Assembly (NCBI GenBank): GCA_009705185.1 | Contig: WLCS01000022.1 | Location: 1 to 10,699 of the forward strand | From: Actinomycetota bacterium | GTDB lineage: Bacteria > Actinomycetota > Actinomycetes > Nanopelagicales > Nanopelagicaceae | Length of the DNA stretch: 10,699 nt | Direction of reading: 5' to 3' | Shown: positions 6,334-10,699 of the stretch, piece after piece | How positions within the stretch are numbered: the first letter of the stretch is position 1 | Layout of the letters: every line of letters begins with the position of its first letter | Made by a program: the position numbers and the translations under genes | The notes under the pieces: generated by a model | Database searches by the model: none | Seen by the model: only the letters and a program-made list of their open reading frames with translations | Told to the model about the DNA's origin: nothing

Positions 6334-6378
6334 AAATAAAAAAAGGACCTACAAATCCTTTGTGGATTTGAGGCCCTT
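6334..6378 (-). terminator. whiB7 leader attenuator (Rho-independent terminator)
   Basis: In the minus-strand sense, 6378-6364 (5' arm) pairs with 6358-6343 (3' arm): about 15 bp with one G-U pair and one bulged base around loop ACAAA. A run of U (6344-6338) follows. It lies 17 bases after the upstream ORF stop and about 62 bases before the whiB7 ATG, exactly where known whiB7/wblC leaders carry an attenuator. In unstressed cells it should stop most transcripts. Confidence 0.9.
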
Positions 6379-6422
6379 GTGGGTCGTATTCGGTATTAGC
6401 CGATTAGTGCTCCCGTGGCCTC
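6370..6422 (-). promoter_or_regulatory. Candidate antiterminator in the whiB7 leader
   Basis: Codons 42-43 of the upstream ORF (GAGGCC, 6422-6417) are complementary to GGCCTC in the 5' arm of the terminator (6375-6370). Nested inside are GGG (6414-6412) with CCC (6383-6381) and a TCGG/CCGA hairpin (6403-6400 with 6393-6390). Formation would break the terminator. A ribosome finishing the upstream ORF would cover codons 42-43 and favour termination; one stalled early would leave them free. This mechanism is inferred. Confidence 0.5.
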
Positions 6423-6545
6423 GTCCACTGCATAAAAGTTGGCGTAAAACCAGCGCTTAGCAGCAGTTTTTGAGGTTGTATGAGCATGAGAAGGAACAGC
6501 AGCGCGTGCGCCTGCTGTGATTGTTGAAGTGAAAACTGCGTTCAT
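6396..6545 (-). CDS. whiB7 upstream ORF (49-residue leader peptide)
   Basis: A 49-codon ORF beginning MNAVFTSTITAGARA and ending in DEATGALIG, preceded by a good Shine-Dalgarno AAGGGG (6551-6556) five bases before its ATG. The peptide has no membrane span or metal motif. It is Thr/Ala-rich, with a basic-aromatic run KRWFYANFY (30-38). It stands between the whiB7 promoter and the attenuator, as in mycobacterial whiB7 and Streptomyces wblC leaders, where translation of such an ORF senses ribosome inhibition. Its product probably matters little; the act of translating it is the signal. The KRWFYANFY run could slow ribosomes, which is inferred only. It was found by reading the gap directly and is short enough to be missed by routine annotation. 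Confidence 0.85.
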   Translation of the reverse strand: MNAVFTSTITAGARAAVPSHAHTTSKTAAKRWFYANFYAVDEATGALIG

Positions 6546-6560
6546 TTCAACCCCTTCTCT

Positions 6561-6575
6561 CTAGATATTTTCTAG
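6561..6575. repeat. Palindrome CTAGA-N5-TCTAG at the 5' end of the whiB7 leader
   Basis: A perfect 5-bp inverted repeat with a TATTT spacer lies between the predicted transcription start (near 6579) and the upstream ORF Shine-Dalgarno. It could form a short 5' RNA hairpin or be a protein site. It is short, so chance cannot be excluded. Confidence 0.3.
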
Positions 6576-6585
6576 TTGAGGGTAA

Positions 6586-6628
6586 AGGGTACGCGATGAG
6601 GATAAGAAGATGCAACCCAATTAATTAT
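6586..6628 (-). promoter_or_regulatory. whiB7 promoter with AT tract 3 bp upstream of -35 (WhiB7 autoregulation)
   Basis: Reading the minus strand, a 10-base A/T-only tract ATAATTAATT (6628-6619) directly follows the uvrD2 stop. Then come GGG (3 bp), -35 TTGCAT (6615-6610), an 18-bp spacer and -10 TACCCT (6591-6586). Known WhiB7-dependent promoters have an A/T-rich site about 3 bp upstream of -35 that the AT hook contacts, so the layout predicts positive autoregulation. A second TACCCT at 6584-6579 is too far from the -35. Confidence 0.65.
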
Positions 6629-8284
6629 CTAGGCCAAGAGGCTGGCTTCACGCAGGAATGAGCTCGGATTTCCTCTGTAGGAGATATGTAAATCGGCCTT
6701 CGCACGCGTAATTCCCACATAAAAGAGCCTGCGCTCTTCATCGACCACAGCCTCGCCTGAACTGTTGGTCAGCGGCAATTGTCCCTCGGATGCGCCAATG
6801 AGAAATACGCGATCCCATTCAAGTCCCTTTGCAGCATGCAACGTTGCAAGAGTAACGACAGGCATTGTTGGTGGATTGTTTTGCTGCACGCGATCTTCGA
6901 CTTCACGAAGATATCCGCGAAGTGTTTTTGGTGAGAAATTATCGTCAGCATCTAATTCGCGGGCTAAATGTAAGAGTGCAGCAATTCCATCAATTGCTTC
7001 GCCAGTTAAATATGGCTGCGCTATTGAACGTAATTCATCGATCCAGCCTTGACCTTCTGCAGGAATCACAGAGGCCTGGCGTACTTGTTTCAAGAAATCA
7101 CGAATCTCTCTGCGTTCGAAAAATCTTTCAGTGTTGCGCACTTGATAAGGAATGTTTTGAGCCAACATCGCTTTCTCTGCACCTTTGAGTTGTGCATTGG
7201 TGCGCGCCAAAATAGCGATTTCTTGTGGTTGAGTACCGGCGCTGAGGAGCTCATTAATTTCTTTCATCACTCCGCTGATTTCTGCAGACTCATCAGAGTA
7301 GCCAGTGACAATAGGTTTGGAGCCATGTGTATTAAACGCAACGAGTTCTTGCCCCATCGTTGCAGATCGAAGCAGTGCATTTGCTGCAAAAGTAATTTCT
7401 GGCGTAGAGCGATATCCAGTAGTCAGACGAATTACTTGAGCTTCAGGAAATCTCTGGGTAAATGAATTGAGAAATACCGGAGTCGCTCCAGCAAATGAAT
7501 AAATAGTCTGAGCAGGATCTCCCACGACGCAAATATCTTTTCTCGTTCCAAGCCAAGCGTTAATCAAACGTTGCTGAATCGGTGAGATGTCTTGATATTC
7601 GTCAATTGTAAAATATCTATATTGGTCTTGCACTCGCTCGCGGACTTCGCGTTCTTCTTCAAGCATCGCCGAGCAGAGAAGCAAAACATCTTCAAAATCA
7701 ATCGCGAGCTCTTGTTTCTTAATTGATTCATACGCCGTGTAAATTTGAACCATCTGCTCTGGTAACACACGTGGCTTTTGCATGCGTCGACCCACTTGAT
7801 CCACATAATCAACGGGTGACACTTGTGAAACTTTTGCCCATTCAATTTCAGATGCGATATCGCGCATAAGTTCGCGATTAGTTGCGCGCAAAGAATCACT
7901 TAGCCCAGCACGATTGATTGCCTCTGAAAGAAACCCTGTCTTTGTTGTAACTAAATCAGGTGTACGACCACCAAATACTGATGGCCAGAAATAGAGAAGT
8001 TGTTTGAGTGCCGCAGAGTGAATAGTGCGGGCTGCAACTGTTGGCACACCCAAAGTGCGAAGTCGTGCGCGCATTTCTCCTGCTGCTTTTGCAGTGAAAG
8101 TAAGCGCTAATACTTTTTGAGGATCCATCGTTCCGATAGCTGCTGCATATGCGATGCGATGGGTAATTGCGCGAGTTTTTCCAGTTCCAGCCCCTGCAAT
8201 TACACACACTGGGCCACGTGTTGCTAGCGCAACTGCGCGTTGTTCAGAGTCGAGTGCGGCAAGGATGGAGTCTTCTACCGCCAT
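6629..8284 (-). CDS. uvrD2: UvrD2-type superfamily 1 DNA helicase, core only
   Basis: The 551-residue protein has all SF1A helicase motifs: Q motif region LDSEQRAVA (11-19), Walker A AGAGTGKT (30-37), motif Ia LTFTAKAAGEMRARL (61-75), DEYQD (228-232), motif III GDPAQTIYSFAGA (255-267), motif IV LTTGYRST (287-294), motif V TLHAAKGLEWD (481-491) and motif VI RRLFYVGITRAK (518-529). It is expected to be an ATP-driven 3'-5' translocase in DNA repair. Position between nudC and whiB7 matches actinobacterial UvrD2. Mycobacterial UvrD2 is about 700 residues with a C-terminal tetracysteine linker and HRDC domain; this protein stops about 20 residues after motif VI, so both are missing. The ATG has GGAG four bases upstream and lies inside the end of nudC (10-base overlap), so the two are translationally coupled. 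Confidence 0.92.
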   Translation of the reverse strand: MAVEDSILAALDSEQRAVALATRGPVCVIAGAGTGKTRAITHRIAYAAAIGTMDPQKVLALTFTAKAAGEMRARLRTLGVPTVAARTIHSAALKQLLYFWPSVFGGRTPDLVTTKTGFLSEAINRAGLSDSLRATNRELMRDIASEIEWAKVSQVSPVDYVDQVGRRMQKPRVLPEQMVQIYTAYESIKKQELAIDFEDVLLLCSAMLEEEREVRERVQDQYRYFTIDEYQDISPIQQRLINAWLGTRKDICVVGDPAQTIYSFAGATPVFLNSFTQRFPEAQVIRLTTGYRSTPEITFAANALLRSATMGQELVAFNTHGSKPIVTGYSDESAEISGVMKEINELLSAGTQPQEIAILARTNAQLKGAEKAMLAQNIPYQVRNTERFFERREIRDFLKQVRQASVIPAEGQGWIDELRSIAQPYLTGEAIDGIAALLHLARELDADDNFSPKTLRGYLREVEDRVQQNNPPTMPVVTLATLHAAKGLEWDRVFLIGASEGQLPLTNSSGEAVVDEERRLFYVGITRAKADLHISYRGNPSSFLREASLLA

Positions 8285-9204
8285 GTTTCTCCGCCAGGTG
8301 CGCTCTCACCTAACCAACGTTCAATCATCTTGCGCGCAACTGAAATTGTGGGTGGCAATAAGAGCGAACCATCTCGCGTTGCAGCCAATAATTCTGCGCG
8401 AGAGAACCATTTCACTTCCGTAATCTCAACGCCATCACCGCGTGCAGCTTCAGGATTATCAGTGACTGCTTCAAATGAAATCATGATGCTTGCAGGAAAT
8501 GGCCAAGGCTGCGAACCTAAGTACTTTAGTTCGCTTACAGTCACGGCAGATTCTTCGAAAATTTCGCGAGACACGCATTGCTCGAAAGTCTCACCTGGTT
8601 CTAGGAAGCCAGCAAATGTTGAGAAGCGTCCTTCTGGCCACACTGGTTGATGTCCTAAAAGAATTCGATCTTCGCGATCTTTTACTAAAACAATGACAGC
8701 TGAATCAGTGCGTGGATGATGCTGGCTTTCATCCGCGTCGCAGAATCGTGCAGCGCCGCCTAGGTCAACTCTGGTTTCCCCACCGCATCGTGGACAACGT
8801 GGATGCGCGCGATGCCAATTGCTCAGTGCAATTGCGTGCAGAGAAATTTCGAGTTCCTGCTCGGAAAGTTGTGCGCCAATTTCACGAACAGTTGAAAATC
8901 CTTGAGCTTTTTCTTCATCTGTTCGTGTTGCGAGCCAATTTGTATCCCAAGCAAAAAAAGGTGCGCGACTTTCAATATCTAATCCAAGAAAATATTTACT
9001 TCCTTGCGCAAAGTCTCCTGATGAGATCGATGCAGCAACATCATCTGCAGATAAATACGTCAGTTGATTCTCAACAGCTGCAATTCGACCTTCAGCAATA
9101 TGGATGATGCGAGCTTTCTCCCACAGCTGCTCTAACGTTTTTGGTTGAGTACGCAGATCTCCAGCGCGATCTATGCGGGAAGGATGTTGATTTATCGCGC
9201 TCAC
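8275..9204 (-). CDS. nudC: NudC-type Nudix hydrolase (NADH pyrophosphatase / NAD-RNA decapping)
   Basis: The 309-residue protein has the NudC layout: N-terminal domain (1-130), a zinc ribbon with C137, C140 and C155, then the Nudix fold. H162 or H163 stands where a fourth ligand would be. The Nudix box runs from G199 to V221 with E205, R213, E214, E217 and E218 present; the usual Gly near its end is Ala220. The NudC-specific motif SQPWPFPAS follows at 231-239. The enzyme cleaves NADH (and NAD caps of RNA in studied members) to NMN(H) plus AMP in the cytosol. Length agrees with actinobacterial NudC. The start is GTG 9204, six bases after a -10 (TAACCT), with no Shine-Dalgarno, so the mRNA is probably leaderless. 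It is first in a nudC-uvrD2 unit. Confidence 0.93.
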   Translation of the reverse strand: MSAINQHPSRIDRAGDLRTQPKTLEQLWEKARIIHIAEGRIAAVENQLTYLSADDVAASISSGDFAQGSKYFLGLDIESRAPFFAWDTNWLATRTDEEKAQGFSTVREIGAQLSEQELEISLHAIALSNWHRAHPRCPRCGGETRVDLGGAARFCDADESQHHPRTDSAVIVLVKDREDRILLGHQPVWPEGRFSTFAGFLEPGETFEQCVSREIFEESAVTVSELKYLGSQPWPFPASIMISFEAVTDNPEAARGDGVEITEVKWFSRAELLAATRDGSLLLPPTISVARKMIERWLGESAPGGETWR

Positions 9205-9210
9205 AGGTGC

Positions 9211-9223
9211 AGGTTACTAGTCT
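9211..9223. promoter_or_regulatory. Back-to-back leaderless -10 elements between nudC and the EEP gene
   Basis: On the minus strand TAACCT (9216-9211) is followed by six bases and nudC GTG 9204. On the plus strand TAGTCT (9218-9223) is followed by six bases and GTG 9230. The two hexamers are separated by one base, so polymerases cannot occupy both at once. The geometry also selects GTG 9230 rather than GTG 9224 for the plus-strand gene. Confidence 0.6.
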
Positions 9224-9229
9224 GTGGGG

Positions 9230-10699
<1,470 letters not shown>

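Noticed and set aside
7049..7465. A 138-codon open frame on the plus strand inside uvrD2
   Set aside because: It lies opposite the helicase core with all motifs intact; its Cys/Ser/Phe-rich product is typical of an antisense shadow.
8712..9107. Plus-strand open frames antisense to nudC
   Set aside because: nudC is intact with its zinc and Nudix motifs, and these frames have no Shine-Dalgarno, promoter geometry or recognisable motif.

Overview
The window looks like a chromosomal segment of a free-living actinobacterium with an unusually low G+C content (roughly mid-40s per cent by eye). The evidence is a WhiB-family regulator, actinobacterial core families (UPF0182, YlbL-like Lon protease, DUF2342, DUF5679, UvrD2, actinobacterial NudC), TAnnnT -10 elements and several leaderless starts. 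Moderate G+C, compact genes and trimmed domains suggest a streamlined aquatic lineage such as the freshwater acI group (Nanopelagicales). That placement is inferred, not proven. There are no mobile elements, CRISPR arrays, tRNAs or rRNAs.

Layout. Bases 1-2090 (minus) are a three-gene membrane operon read right to left: a small single-span membrane protein, a membrane-anchored Lon-like serine protease that lacks the usual PDZ domain, and the N-terminal 336 residues of a UPF0182 membrane protein cut by the window edge. A leaderless TAGGCT promoter drives it, and the last two genes overlap as ATGA. Divergent from it (plus strand, 2186-5911) are a DUF2342 'zinc metalloprotease' family protein, a YgjP/DUF45 metallopeptidase with an intact HExxH, a 56-residue zinc-ribbon protein (DUF5679) followed by a strong terminator, and a degenerate ThiF/TOMM leader-peptide-binding-like protein. 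A foldable element of unknown nature lies at about 3535-3608.

Bases 5916-9204 (minus) hold nudC, uvrD2 and whiB7. The 350-base gap between uvrD2 and whiB7 is a complete whiB7-type control region: an AT tract exactly 3 bp upstream of a -35 element, a promoter, a 49-codon upstream ORF with a Shine-Dalgarno, a Rho-independent terminator, and a candidate antiterminator pairing the end of the upstream ORF with the terminator's 5' arm. This is the most informative regulatory system in the window.

Divergent from nudC is an endonuclease/exonuclease/phosphatase-family gene (9230-10054). The two starts are so close that both appear leaderless from back-to-back -10 elements. The window ends inside katG (catalase-peroxidase).

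From memory, the gene set and order resemble the Mycobacterium tuberculosis Rv3193c-Rv3199c neighbourhood (UPF0182, Lon-like, DUF2342, TOMM-like, whiB7, uvrD2, nudC). The ABC1-type kinase and mycoredoxin genes found there are absent here, and DUF45 and DUF5679 genes are present. Themes are protein quality control, translation-stress-induced gene expression (WhiB7), DNA repair (UvrD2), NAD/RNA-cap turnover (NudC) and peroxide defence (KatG).
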